Assembly: GCF_900091565.1 (NCBI RefSeq) | Contig: NZ_FMCV01000011.1 | Span: 93,247 to 157,246 of the forward strand | Origin: Micromonospora marina | GTDB lineage: Bacteria > Actinomycetota > Actinomycetes > Mycobacteriales > Micromonosporaceae | Length of the DNA: 64,000 nucleotides | Direction: 5' to 3' | In this document: piece by piece, positions 18,689-27,771 of the stretch | Numbering within the stretch: the stretch's first letter is position 1 | Layout: every line of letters starts with the position of its first letter | Position numbers and translations under genes: made by a program | Notes under the pieces: model-generated | What the model was told of the DNA's origin: nothing | Database searches by the model: none | What the model saw: the letters and a program-made list of their open reading frames with translations, nothing else

Positions 18689-20491
18689 TCAGTGCCGGGC
18701 GGGCCGACCGACCAGTTGCGACTCGACCGGCGTGGGCGAGAGCAGCGCCCAGCGCAGGGCCCGCCGGTTGACCACCGCCACCATGTCGTCGCGGATCCGG
18801 GTCAGCCACTCCGCGGAGCCGCCCAGACCCAGCGCCGCGCCCGCCAGGGCGGCTTCGTCCGGGTCGAGCGGCTGAAGGACCGCCAGGTCGGCGCGGGCCA
18901 GCGCGGGCGTGTCGGCCGGGGTCAGCTCGTCGCGGACCACCAGCACCGACTGCCAGGCGGCTGCCGGTCCGGCCTCCGGCGGCACCGGCCCGGCGTCCAC
19001 CACCACCAACAGCGGGTGCAGCGGCGAGCCGGGCGCGCCACCGACCGGGCGGCCCGGCGGGAGCAGCGGTACGCCACCGCCGACCGTCCCGACACCCCGC
19101 ACGAACGGTTCCCAGAACCGGGGACGGCCGGTCTGCACCACCACGCGCGCGCCGAGCGCCAGCGCCCGCAGCGCGAGCAGTTGCGCCGCGGGCACACCGC
19201 CGACCAGCAGCACCCGGGTCGTGGCCGGGCGGAACAGGCGGACGGTGAGCGCGGCGCCGTGCCGGTTCGCGCCCACCATCAGCCCGGCGGTGGTCGGGGG
19301 CAGGTCGAGTGCGGGTGGCGGCGACCCGGCCGGGGACGCGGCCCCACCGGACACCGCCAACGGCAGCGTGGCGGCCAGCCCGGCCAGGTGCTCACCGTCG
19401 AGGCGGCGCCACGCGCCGCCGACGTCACCCACGATCCGGCGCAGCGTGCGCTCCGCCGTCGACAGTTCGGCCGCGCTCCCGGCCGCCACCCGTACCGCCA
19501 GCTCGGCCGGGACCGGTGCGGTGCCGGTGCGCGGTCCGGCGGTGAGCGCGACCGTGGTGGCGGTGGCCGGCAGCGCGAGCAGCCGTCCGATCAGCCCTCG
19601 GGTCGCCTCGCCACGCGGATCCGGCCACCGGCGCAGTCGCCAGGTGGCCTGCGTCAGACCACCCACCGAGAGCTGGGGCCAGGTCTCCCGTACCGGGACG
19701 CCGGGCTCGTGGTGGGCCAGTTCGGTGATCACCCGCAGCGCCGCGTCGCCGCCCAGCGGCCGGGCGGTGAGCGGGCCGAGCCGGCGGACGAGTCGCCGCA
19801 GGGTGCCGGACAGGGCCCGCGAGAGGTCCTCGTCCGGCCAGCCTTCGGCGCGCAGCACCCGGACGGCCAGCACCACGCGCGCCCGCCCGGCCACCCGCCC
19901 GTCGGTGAGCCGGCGGTACGACGTCCCGGCCGGACCGGCGGCGACAGCGGGCGCCGGTGCGGGCGACGACGAGAACACCAGTTGCAGCCGGACCGCGGGG
20001 GCGTCCGGGCCGGTCGGGGGAAGCAGGTCGAACGGCGTGGGTAGCTCGTGGGCGTGGTCGCCGAGCAGGTCGTCCGGGTCGCCCAGCTCCAGCAGCGCGG
20101 TCAGTCCGGCGGCGTCGTGCAGCACTGCCGCGCCGCCGGACGCCTCCGTCACGCCGATCACCGAGCCCGGCCGGAGCAACTCCAGCAGCGCCGCCGGATC
20201 GGCCACCGGTGCCAGGGCGCGCCGCCGGGTCAGGTACGCGGCGGCGGTGACGAGCCACTCGTGCAGCCAGCGCCCGCGTAACCGTACCCACGCGGCCGGC
20301 AGCAGCAGTGTCGCCGACAGCAACGCGACGGCCGTCGGCACCACACCCCGCCCGGCGGCCGCGATCAGCAATGCCGCGGCGACCTGGGTCGCCACGACCT
20401 GGCCGGAGCGCAGCCGGGCGGCCGGGCGGCTCGTCCACTGTGGTGAGCGGACCGGGGCCGACGCAGGCCGCTCGGACGTGCTCGCGGTCAC
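18689..20491 (-). CDS. eccE: type VII secretion protein EccE
   Basis: 600 aa. Two N-terminal membrane helices (about residues 30-70, QVVATQVAAALLIAAAGRGV and TAVALLSATLLLPAAWVRLRGRW) are followed by a long cytoplasmic/peripheral part, matching EccE, a peripheral component of the ESX membrane complex. The context of two WXG100 genes and a mycosin on the other side supports the call. No EccB, EccC or EccD is within the window. Confidence 0.8.
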   Translation of the reverse strand: MTASTSERPASAPVRSPQWTSRPAARLRSGQVVATQVAAALLIAAAGRGVVPTAVALLSATLLLPAAWVRLRGRWLHEWLVTAAAYLTRRRALAPVADPAALLELLRPGSVIGVTEASGGAAVLHDAAGLTALLELGDPDDLLGDHAHELPTPFDLLPPTGPDAPAVRLQLVFSSSPAPAPAVAAGPAGTSYRRLTDGRVAGRARVVLAVRVLRAEGWPDEDLSRALSGTLRRLVRRLGPLTARPLGGDAALRVITELAHHEPGVPVRETWPQLSVGGLTQATWRLRRWPDPRGEATRGLIGRLLALPATATTVALTAGPRTGTAPVPAELAVRVAAGSAAELSTAERTLRRIVGDVGGAWRRLDGEHLAGLAATLPLAVSGGAASPAGSPPPALDLPPTTAGLMVGANRHGAALTVRLFRPATTRVLLVGGVPAAQLLALRALALGARVVVQTGRPRFWEPFVRGVGTVGGGVPLLPPGRPVGGAPGSPLHPLLVVVDAGPVPPEAGPAAAWQSVLVVRDELTPADTPALARADLAVLQPLDPDEAALAGAALGLGGSAEWLTRIRDDMVAVVNRRALRWALLSPTPVESQLVGRPARH

Positions 20492-20723
20492 CGCACCTCC
20501 TCGCCGGGCCTCCGCGTGACGCTGCCGTGGCTCATCGTAGTCGCCGAGTTGTCCACAGGGGAGCCCGAAGGGGTGGCAGAACCGAAGTCGGACGGCTACC
20601 GTCAGCGACGAAATCGTCGAGTTGCGTGTCCGCCGCCGCCGGGCTTCCCCTCCACCGGCCCCGGACTCCCGCCGACGAGTCCACGGTGGTCACACGGTGG
20701 CCAGCCACGACCGAGGAGACGAG

Positions 20724-21053
20724 GTGACGTCCGGGATGTCCCAGACCCAGGCAGAAGCCGCGGTGATGCAGCAGACCGCCGCGAAGTTCGAGCAGGTCGA
20801 CCAGTCGCTCCAGACCATGCTCAGCGGCCTGATGGCCGAGCTGGAGGTGTTGCAACAGGCCTGGCGGGGCGCCGGTGGGCGTTCCTTCGCCCAGGTCAAG
20901 CAGCAGTGGGCGCAGGACCAGGCAGCCCTCCAGCGCGCCCTGCGCGAGACCGCCACCGCGATCCGCAGCGCCGGCCACCACTACGACGTCTCCGACACCG
21001 AGGCCGCCGGCCGGGTGGCGGGCACCAACCGCGGCATCCAGCTGCCGCTCTGA
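20724..21053 (+). CDS. WXG100-family secreted protein (ESAT-6-like) 1
   Basis: About 109 aa helical-hairpin protein with a W-x-G turn (QQAWRGAGGRSFAQVKQQW) in the middle, the hallmark of ESAT-6/CFP-10-type substrates. GAGGAG at 20713-20718 favours GTG 20724; ATG 20736 (MSQTQAEAAV) is an alternative and gives the more usual 105 aa. The C-terminal YDVSDTEAAGRV contains a YxxxD/E-type T7SS export signal. It is the first gene of a pair, 20 bases before the second. Confidence 0.87.
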   Translation: MTSGMSQTQAEAAVMQQTAAKFEQVDQSLQTMLSGLMAELEVLQQAWRGAGGRSFAQVKQQWAQDQAALQRALRETATAIRSAGHHYDVSDTEAAGRVAGTNRGIQLPL

Positions 21054-21073
21054 CAACCGGAAGGAACGAATCC

Positions 21074-21367
21074 ATGGAGCACGGTGTGCTGGTCGTCAAC
21101 TTCGCCGCCCTGCAACAGGCGGGTGCCGACATCCAACGGGCGCTGTCCACGCTGGAGAGCCAGCTCGGTCAGCTCGAACGCGACGCCGCCCCGCTGGTGG
21201 CGAGCTGGAACGGCGAGGCCCGCGAGGCGTACGAGGTGCGGCAGTCCCGCTGGCGGGCCGCCTCGCAGGACCTCCAGGCGATGCTGCGTGACATCAAGCT
21301 CGCCGTCGAGGACTCCGCGACCGACTACCTCGACACCGAGAAGCGCAACGCCAACCTGTTCCAGTGA
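21074..21367 (+). CDS. WXG100-family secreted protein (ESAT-6-like) 2
   Basis: 97 aa, with the W-x-G turn as WNGEAREAYEVRQSRW and flanking helices. AAGGAA lies 8 nt before ATG 21074. It ends YLDTEKRNANLF, with an ambiguous YxxxE-type signal. It probably forms a heterodimer with the preceding protein, as EsxA/EsxB pairs do. Confidence 0.87.
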   Translation: MEHGVLVVNFAALQQAGADIQRALSTLESQLGQLERDAAPLVASWNGEAREAYEVRQSRWRAASQDLQAMLRDIKLAVEDSATDYLDTEKRNANLFQ

Positions 21368-21374
21368 ACCGGCA

Positions 21375-21409
21375 CCGCGCGGCCCGGTCGGGTGACCCGG
21401 GCCGCGCGG
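21375..21409. terminator. hairpin between the WXG100 pair and mycosin gene
   Basis: Perfect 13-bp stem 21375-21387 / 21397-21409 with a 9-nt loop, between convergent genes. Confidence 0.65.
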
Positions 21410-21428
21410 CGCCGCACCTGGCCGGTGA

Positions 21429-22643
21429 TCACCTCGGAGCGGCCGGGTCCGCCGCCCGCCACCGCCTGCGTGCGCCGCGCGGCAGCACCAGGGCCAACGC
21501 CGCCACGAGCACCACCGCTCCGCCCGCGACGGCGGCGGCCAGCACCGCCCGGTCCCGGGCCGCGTCCCGGCGGGAGCCGCGGGCCAGCGCTGCCGGATCC
21601 GGCCGGTCGGCGGGAAGCGCGGCGCCCGGCTGGGGGCGGGAATCCGGCGCGCCGGCCGACTCGGTCACCGCCCGGTACGGGTTGAGCACGCCGGCGCCGT
21701 AGCCCGCGTCCCGCCCCGGCGCCGGGTCGGCGGCGGCCACGATCCGGCCGGCCACCTCGTCCGCGCTCAGCCGGGGCCGGTACTGGCGCAGCAACGCGGC
21801 AGTGCCGGCCACGAACGGAGTGGCGTAGCTGGTTCCCTCCGCCCGCTGGTGTCCCGCCCGGGGCGCCGCCATCAGCACCTCGCTGCCCGGTGCGACCACG
21901 TCCACGTACGGGCCGGTCTGGGAGAACGCGGAGCGTGTCCCGTCCCGCCCGATCGCGCCGACGCCGAGCACCCCCTCGTACGCCGCCGGATAGGGTCGGG
22001 GATCCCCGTTGTCGTGCAGGTTTCCGGCGGCGGCCACCACTACCACGTCCCGCCGCACGGCGTAGGCGACGGCGGCGCGTACGGCCGGGTCGTCCGCGTA
22101 CAGCACGACCGAGAGGTTGAGCACGTCGGCGTCGTGGTCCACGGCCCAGCGGATGGCCCGGGCGAACCCGGCCGCGTCGACCGTACGCCCCGACTCCCGC
22201 CCCTCGACGACCTGCTGCTCGCTGACCCGTACCGGCAGGATGCGCGCGTCCGGCGCGAGACCGCGGAACGCGACACCGGGCTGCGGCGCGGCGGCGATGA
22301 TGCTCGCCACCCCGGTGCCGTGGCCGGCGCAGTCCCGGGTGCCGTCCCCGCCCCGGTCGAGGAAGTCGGCGCCGTCGACAACGCGGCCGGTCAGCTGCGG
22401 GTGGGACCGGTCCACCCCCGAGTCGACGACCGCGACCAGGATCCCGGCACCTGTCGCGAGCGGGGTGAGCCGGTCCGGAGCGTACCGCTGCTGTGGCCAC
22501 GGCTCGCCCGCGACCGGCCGGGCCGGCGCGGGCGGCGAGGCGCAACCGGCCGGCGCGCGAGCCGCCGCCGGTGCGGCCGGAACCGCCGTGACGAGGAGCG
22601 TCGCCAGGACGGCCACGGCGGGGTACGCGACTGGCCGGGACAT
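21429..22643 (-). CDS. mycP: mycosin-type S8 serine protease of the T7SS locus
   Basis: 404 aa from ATG 22643 (GGAGG just upstream). N-terminal signal sequence (YPAVAVLATLLVTAVPAAPAAA), subtilisin catalytic triad motifs VAVVDSGVD (Asp), GHGTGVASI (His) and GTSYATPFVAG (Ser), and a single C-terminal membrane helix (AVLAAAVAGGAVVLVAALALVLP) followed by an Arg-rich tail. This is the architecture of MycP, the protease needed for ESX function at the outer face of the membrane. The name is by domain architecture and context. Confidence 0.88.
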   Translation of the reverse strand: MSRPVAYPAVAVLATLLVTAVPAAPAAARAPAGCASPPAPARPVAGEPWPQQRYAPDRLTPLATGAGILVAVVDSGVDRSHPQLTGRVVDGADFLDRGGDGTRDCAGHGTGVASIIAAAPQPGVAFRGLAPDARILPVRVSEQQVVEGRESGRTVDAAGFARAIRWAVDHDADVLNLSVVLYADDPAVRAAVAYAVRRDVVVVAAAGNLHDNGDPRPYPAAYEGVLGVGAIGRDGTRSAFSQTGPYVDVVAPGSEVLMAAPRAGHQRAEGTSYATPFVAGTAALLRQYRPRLSADEVAGRIVAAADPAPGRDAGYGAGVLNPYRAVTESAGAPDSRPQPGAALPADRPDPAALARGSRRDAARDRAVLAAAVAGGAVVLVAALALVLPRGARRRWRAADPAAPR

Positions 22644-22795
22644 CGACGACCTCCGTATCGTGTCGGCTCCGGAACGGGATGTTAGCGGCTCGTCCACGTC
22701 GGGGCCGGCCGTCGATGGCCAGGAGTCCTGATCTTGCTGTCACCTTGTAGGTTGTAGGCGATGCCTGTGGCCTGTTCGCGGAAGGAGAGGTGGCC

Positions 22796-25700
22796 GTGAC
22801 CGGATGGGAGCCGGCCACCGAGGCCGAGGTGGCGATGCGGGACGCGCTGCGAGCGCAGGACCAGCAGCAGTACTTCCGGGCGCTGACCCGTGTCGATCTC
22901 CTGCTTCCGGTCGCGAGCGGGCCGACCGCCGGGTGGGGCACCTGGACCTCCGGAGGCCGCACCCACGTGCTGGCCTTCACCTCCGTCGTCGCGATGCGCA
23001 CGAGCCTGGGGGAGAACGCGGGGCCGACCCGTCGCGTCGCCTACCCGGATCTGGCGGCCGGCTGGCCCAACCCCGAGTGGTGGCTCGCGGTAAACCCCGG
23101 CCTGCCGATCGAGGGTTACCTGCCCGCCTGGTACGTGGCGCAGCTCTCCCGGGGCGACGTCCGGCTGCCCGGCCGGACGATGGGTGCCCGCGCCCGGCTG
23201 GAACGGGTGGAGAACGCGACCCGGAGAGCCCGGAACACGGTGCCCGAAGCCGCACCCCGCCCGCCCGCCGTGCCCGTCCCACCGACCGCCGTCACGCCTG
23301 CTCCCGTACCCCCTGCCGTCGTGCCCCCTGCTCCCGTGCCGCCGGCCGCTGTTCCGCCTCCGGTCGTGCCGCCGGTTGCCGGTGCGCCCGGCCGGGACGA
23401 CGAGCGGCTGATGGAGACCGACGAGCCGGCCACGGTGCCGATGCGGGCCGCCTCGGTCCTGGGACGGCGGCTGCCCAGCGTGGCGCCCCGCCGCCGCGCG
23501 CCGGACAGCGACGTCCCGAGCCGGGCCGCCCCCGGCGCCGAATCGGGCACGGACGCCCTCGACGGCTGGCTCACCGATCTGCGTCGTCGCCCGGACGAGC
23601 CGGACCCCTTCGCCGCCGACCCGGCCGCACCCGAAGACGAGTCACCGGTGGCCGCCGCACCGCCGCCCTCCCGCTCGTTCTTCGAGCCCTCGTCCGGTGG
23701 CCGCTCGGCCCGGCGCCCGTCGTCGCTGGACCCGTCGCGCCGGGCCGGCGACCGAGCCGCCCCGCCGACCCGGTTCGCCGGCGGGCAGCCGTTTCCGCGC
23801 AGACGGCCGCTGAACGAGCCGGTACGCGAGGGCCCGACCCACGCCTTCCCGGCCCGGAGCGACGAGTCGTCGGCCGTGCCCCGGCCGGAGGAGGCGACTC
23901 AGGCGTTCCGCCCGGCCCGCCCGCCCGAGGACGCCACCGAGGCGCTGCCCCGCCGCCACGCCGGACCGGCCGACGCAGCGCCGGGCGCGGCGACGAACGC
24001 CGGCCCCGCCACCGCTGACGGGTGGGGGGCCGCGCCGGACGGTACCGAGGGCGGGACGACCCGGTGGGAGAAGCTCGACGAGCCGGTGGAGGAGTTGCCT
24101 CCGTCGATCGCCGAACCGGTCTCCGCGCCGCCCGTCTCACGCCGCGACTTCACACCCATCGTCATCGAGGGCACCGTCGTCGAGGCCCGTGACCTGACCG
24201 AGCCCGCGCCGCTCTGGTCCCCGCAGCCGGCCGGTCCGGTGCGCGCGGAACCGGCCGAAGACGCGGCCACGCCGTGGGCCGGCGCCGACCCGACCATGTC
24301 GCTCTCCGTGGACCCGCCGGTCGCCGACGACACGGTGGACGTCACCGAGCCGACGCCGAGCCGAACCGGGGCCACCGGTGTGACCGACCGGGGTGCGCCG
24401 GCCGACGAGCCGACTGTGTCGCTCGCGTCGGAGTCCGAGTCCACGACGTCCCTGTTCGAGCCGCCGGCTCCCGCAGCGGACGCCACCGCGCCGCTGTTCG
24501 CGTCGTCCCCGTCGGCCGAGGCCGAACCGACGGTGTCGCTTTTCGCACCCGCGTCGTCAGCCGAGCCGACCGCGCCGATTCCCGGCCTCACCGACGCCGA
24601 GCCCACGGTCTCGCTGTTCGAACCGGCGACGGCGGAGCCGACCGCGCCGCTGTCCGGCCCCGTGCCGGCGGAACAGCCGACCGTGTCCCTGTCCGACCCT
24701 GTGCCGGCGGAACAGCCGACCGTGTCCCTCTTCGAGCCCGCGACCGGCGACGAGCCGGTCACCACCTCGTTGTTCGCGACCGGTGAGCCGACCGTGGCGC
24801 TGTCCACGCAGGCGCCGGACACGGCGGAGCCCGCGGCCCTCGAAACGACTGACGATCCGCCGTCGGGCGACGGGACGGCCGCCGAATTCGTGCCGGCGAA
24901 CGACGTCGAGGAGGACCTGCTGGCCGCCGCGGGCAGCGGCAGCACCGACGGCTTCCTCACCACCCTGCTGCTGGCCCGGGTGCTGCTGCCGGTCGCGCCC
25001 GACTCGGCGGCCGACAGCCGCCCGGGTGACAGCGGCTTCGTCTGGCACGCGGATCAGGTCGAGGGCGGGATGTGCGTCTCGGTCTACACCTCACCGGAAC
25101 GCCTGGCCGAACACACCGAGGGCCGGATCGAGACGGTACGGGTCAAGTTCGTCCAGCTCATCCGCCGGTGGCCGGACGTGGCCTGGTCGTTCCGGGTCAA
25201 CCCGGGCAGCCCGGTCGGCGCGACGTATCCAGGAGAGCAGGTCCTCGCGCTCGCCAACTGGGCGGCCGAAGTGGGTCTCGGCGACGACCCGGAGCCGGCC
25301 TCCGCGCCGCAGCCGGCGGAGCGGCAGCGCCCGGAGGTGCCCACGATCGCCGCGAACCGGCCGGTCACCATGCAGAAGGTGATCGCGGCCAGCCAGCTCG
25401 CGTACTACCTGGAGCGTGGCTACGACCGGGTCTCCGGATTCGTGCACCGCGCCGGGGAACTGGCGCACCTGCGTACCCCGGCGGAGCTGTACCAGGCGCT
25501 CGGCCTCGGCCACCCCGGCTCGCCGTTCTCGCCGGACGACGAGGAGATCTACCTGCTGCGCTGGCCCGCCCACCGGCCGAGCCTCTACCGGATCCCCTAC
25601 GGCGGCCCGAACGAGGCGGCGATGCGGGCGATGGAGGGCTGGGTGATCGAGCGGCCCCCGTTCCGCGGCAACGGCTTCGCGCCAGGGGAGAGCAGCGACG

Positions 25701-25840
25701 TGATCGCCGAGTTCAAGGTGGACAGCGCCCGGCTCCCGCACGGCGCCGAGCTGTGGCGGGTCGGCGCGGACGGTGACAGCAAGCTGGTAGCGGTCCTGGA
25801 CACCGACGAACTGCTGTGGCGGAAGGCGGGCGAGGCGTGA
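22796..25840 (+). CDS. large SseB-like protein with low-complexity repeat linker
   Basis: 1014 aa from GTG 22796 (AAGGAGAGG upstream; GTG 22790 also in frame). N-terminal 130 residues and a C-terminal segment (about 700-860) look like two copies of an SseB-type domain: each has VDLLLPVASG / ARVLLPVAPDS and later (F/W)xVNPGLPIEGYLPAWYVAQL / FRVNPGSPVGATYPGEQVLA. Between them is a Pro/Ala-rich, acidic linker with repeated E-x-T-V-S-L-F units (about residues 490-680). The last 150 residues form a further globular domain. SseB domains are recurrent in actinobacterial T7SS loci; function is unknown. Confidence 0.72.
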   Translation: MTGWEPATEAEVAMRDALRAQDQQQYFRALTRVDLLLPVASGPTAGWGTWTSGGRTHVLAFTSVVAMRTSLGENAGPTRRVAYPDLAAGWPNPEWWLAVNPGLPIEGYLPAWYVAQLSRGDVRLPGRTMGARARLERVENATRRARNTVPEAAPRPPAVPVPPTAVTPAPVPPAVVPPAPVPPAAVPPPVVPPVAGAPGRDDERLMETDEPATVPMRAASVLGRRLPSVAPRRRAPDSDVPSRAAPGAESGTDALDGWLTDLRRRPDEPDPFAADPAAPEDESPVAAAPPPSRSFFEPSSGGRSARRPSSLDPSRRAGDRAAPPTRFAGGQPFPRRRPLNEPVREGPTHAFPARSDESSAVPRPEEATQAFRPARPPEDATEALPRRHAGPADAAPGAATNAGPATADGWGAAPDGTEGGTTRWEKLDEPVEELPPSIAEPVSAPPVSRRDFTPIVIEGTVVEARDLTEPAPLWSPQPAGPVRAEPAEDAATPWAGADPTMSLSVDPPVADDTVDVTEPTPSRTGATGVTDRGAPADEPTVSLASESESTTSLFEPPAPAADATAPLFASSPSAEAEPTVSLFAPASSAEPTAPIPGLTDAEPTVSLFEPATAEPTAPLSGPVPAEQPTVSLSDPVPAEQPTVSLFEPATGDEPVTTSLFATGEPTVALSTQAPDTAEPAALETTDDPPSGDGTAAEFVPANDVEEDLLAAAGSGSTDGFLTTLLLARVLLPVAPDSAADSRPGDSGFVWHADQVEGGMCVSVYTSPERLAEHTEGRIETVRVKFVQLIRRWPDVAWSFRVNPGSPVGATYPGEQVLALANWAAEVGLGDDPEPASAPQPAERQRPEVPTIAANRPVTMQKVIAASQLAYYLERGYDRVSGFVHRAGELAHLRTPAELYQALGLGHPGSPFSPDDEEIYLLRWPAHRPSLYRIPYGGPNEAAMRAMEGWVIERPPFRGNGFAPGESSDVIAEFKVDSARLPHGAELWRVGADGDSKLVAVLDTDELLWRKAGEA

Positions 25841-26202
25841 CCCGCGACGGCTACGTGGCCCGCTGGCGCGGGCGGGAGTACCAGGCCAGCCCCGACGGCG
25901 ACGACATCCGCCTCTACCAGCCCGGACCCGGCGAAGGCTTCACCGAGGTACGCCCCGGCCGGTACGTCCGGGTGGTGCCGGCCGCCGAGGTGGAGGATCT
26001 GGCGTACGTACGGACCACCTGCACCTGGCAGGGACAGCCGTTCATCGTGCTCGCCGAGCACGACGGCTGGCTGCGGCTGGAGTACACCGGCGGGCGCTGG
26101 CCGGTGGCGGAGGCGATGGGGCTGGAGGCGTTCGACTTCGGCGTCTACCAGGGCTGGGCGCCCGCGACCCAGGTGGCCGACCTGGGCGAGCAGCGGGTCT
26201 GA
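25837..26202 (+). CDS. small conserved protein of the T7SS/SseB locus
   Basis: 121 aa starting at GTG 25837, overlapping the previous stop as GTGA, hence co-translated with the SseB-like protein. Rich in Tyr/Trp and beta-prone segments (YVARWRGREYQASPDGDDIRLYQP, WLRLEYTGGRWPVAEAMGLE); no signal peptide or membrane helix. I do not recognise a named family. Probably a soluble partner of its neighbour. Confidence 0.75.
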   Translation: MTRDGYVARWRGREYQASPDGDDIRLYQPGPGEGFTEVRPGRYVRVVPAAEVEDLAYVRTTCTWQGQPFIVLAEHDGWLRLEYTGGRWPVAEAMGLEAFDFGVYQGWAPATQVADLGEQRV

Positions 26203-26203
26203 G

Positions 26204-27136
26204 TCAGGACTTCGCCCAGCGCAGGATCTCGCCGAGCACCACGTCCCGGGCCTCCACGTGCGGGAAGTGGCCCACGTCGTCGAGCAGCCGCCACTCGTAC
26301 GGGGCGGTGACGTAGCGGCCGGAGCCCTGGGCGGTGCGGGGGAGCGAGGCCTGGTCGAGCGCGCCGTGCAGTTGCAGGGTCGGCGTGACCAGCGGCTTCT
26401 GCATCAGCTTCACGAAGCGGTAGCCGTGCAGCCGCAGCACCGAGCGGAACGCCCACCGGTAGCCCTCCATCGCGCAGAACGCGGCCTGCGGGATCTGCAT
26501 CGCCACCCGGCAGCAGTGGGCGTAGTCGGCGAAGTCGGGCCCGGACACCCAGCGGGGGCCGCCCCACCGGCGCAGGATCTCCTCCACCTCGGCGGCGCCG
26601 TCCCGCGCCAGGACGTGCTCGTAGCGGGGGAGCTGGAACTTCAGCGTCGCGGTGGCCGAGGTGAACTGCCCGCGCGGGTCGGCGAAGATGGCCGCGCGCA
26701 GCCGCAGCGGGTGCGGCGCGCCGAGCACCACGAGCCGCCGGACCAGGGTCGGGTGGAAGGAGGCGGCGGTCCAGCCGATGAGCCCGCCCGCGCCGGTGCC
26801 GACCACTGTGGCGGACCGCTCACCGAGCGCCCGGATCAGGCCGGCGACGTCAGCGGCGAGCGTGTAGCCGTCGTACCCCCGGGGTGGTTTGTCGCTCGCG
26901 CCGTAACCGCGCAGGTCGACAGCGACCGCGCGGAAGCCCGCGTCGGCGACCGCCGGCAGCATCTCGTGCCAGGCGTACCAGTATTCGGGGAAGCCGTGCA
27001 GGAAGAGCACCATCGGGCCGGTGCCCGCCTCGACGACGTGGAACCGGCTGCCGTTGGCGCCGACGAACCGGTGCGTCCACGGCCCTTCGGGCAGGACGCA
27101 GGACTCGTCGACGGGTCCGCCGCGCTGGTCGGTCAT
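26204..27136 (-). CDS. alpha/beta hydrolase-fold protein lacking the usual nucleophile
   Basis: 310 aa from ATG 27136. The fold is clear: oxyanion segment VLFLHGFPEYWYAWHEMLPA, then DLRGYGASDKPPRGYDGYTL, and the C-terminal His in LLDDVGHFPHVEA, as in epoxide-hydrolase-like enzymes. At the nucleophile elbow, where relatives have G-H-D-W-G-G or G-x-S-x-G, this protein has VVGTGAGGLIGW, so the Asp/Ser position is Gly. It may be non-catalytic or use another residue. It converges on the SseB partner gene with 1 base between stops. Confidence 0.8.
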   Translation of the reverse strand: MTDQRGGPVDESCVLPEGPWTHRFVGANGSRFHVVEAGTGPMVLFLHGFPEYWYAWHEMLPAVADAGFRAVAVDLRGYGASDKPPRGYDGYTLAADVAGLIRALGERSATVVGTGAGGLIGWTAASFHPTLVRRLVVLGAPHPLRLRAAIFADPRGQFTSATATLKFQLPRYEHVLARDGAAEVEEILRRWGGPRWVSGPDFADYAHCCRVAMQIPQAAFCAMEGYRWAFRSVLRLHGYRFVKLMQKPLVTPTLQLHGALDQASLPRTAQGSGRYVTAPYEWRLLDDVGHFPHVEARDVVLGEILRWAKS

Positions 27137-27255
27137 GGGGCACAGCCTAGGACCGCCGGTCACCCACCGGACCCGCAGGTGACGAGGATCAGGGATTTCT
27201 CCGGGCGGTCACCCGGCCCGGACGCCCGGACGCGTGCGGGTGCCGCTGCCGTTCG

Positions 27256-27594
27256 TCACTCCTCGATGATCCGCATCGGGATGCCGGGTCCGCAGTCGAC
27301 GGAGCGGTCCCGGGCGGTCAGCCGGAGTGTGACCAGTTCGCCCTTGCGCAGCTCGCCGGCGTTCGGGCCGTACACCGCGTACTCGGTGCCGTTCTCGTCC
27401 ATCAGCCCGTAGCACGGTCCGGACCCGCCCCTGGTGATCCAGCCGGCGACGACGCCTGTGGGCCGGTTGTCGGTCGGTTTCCTCGGCGGGCCGGCGGGCC
27501 GGCGCAGCGTCGGCAGGTCGGTGGCGGACCGCGGCGTGGGGCGGTCGGCGGGCGAGGTCGCGCCGCTCGCGGCCGGCTGCTGGTCGTCGGGCAC
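27256..27594 (-). CDS. small hypothetical protein
   Basis: 112 aa: a Pro/Arg-rich disordered half followed by a small beta-rich domain (GVVAGWITRGGSGPCYGLMDENGTEYAVYG and ELVTLRLTARDRSVDCGPGIPMRIIEE), which reads like a compact OB- or SH3-like barrel with two Cys. No family recognised. Coding is supported by codon-position GC bias and by a plausible conserved-looking C-terminal domain. It stands alone between the hydrolase and the metalloprotease. Confidence 0.6.
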   Translation of the reverse strand: MPDDQQPAASGATSPADRPTPRSATDLPTLRRPAGPPRKPTDNRPTGVVAGWITRGGSGPCYGLMDENGTEYAVYGPNAGELRKGELVTLRLTARDRSVDCGPGIPMRIIEE

Positions 27595-27718
27595 TGATCC
27601 TCCGTCTCGGCCGTGAGCGCACCTGCGGGCAGCGCCGTCGCGAAGGCGGTCGGCGGCGTGGTGCGGGGCGTCCCCCGGGATGGGACGCGGATGGGGCGTG
27701 CCGCGTTCCCGGAAGGGG

Positions 27719-27750
27719 CGATGCCCGGGCGGTTCACCGCCCGGGCATCG
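27719..27750 (-). terminator. strong hairpin after the immune inhibitor A gene
   Basis: Perfect 14-bp stem 27719-27732 / 27737-27750 with the tetraloop TTCA, 21 bases beyond the stop of the minus-strand protease gene. Confidence 0.75.
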
Positions 27751-27771
27751 CGTGGTGCGTCGATCAGTGGA

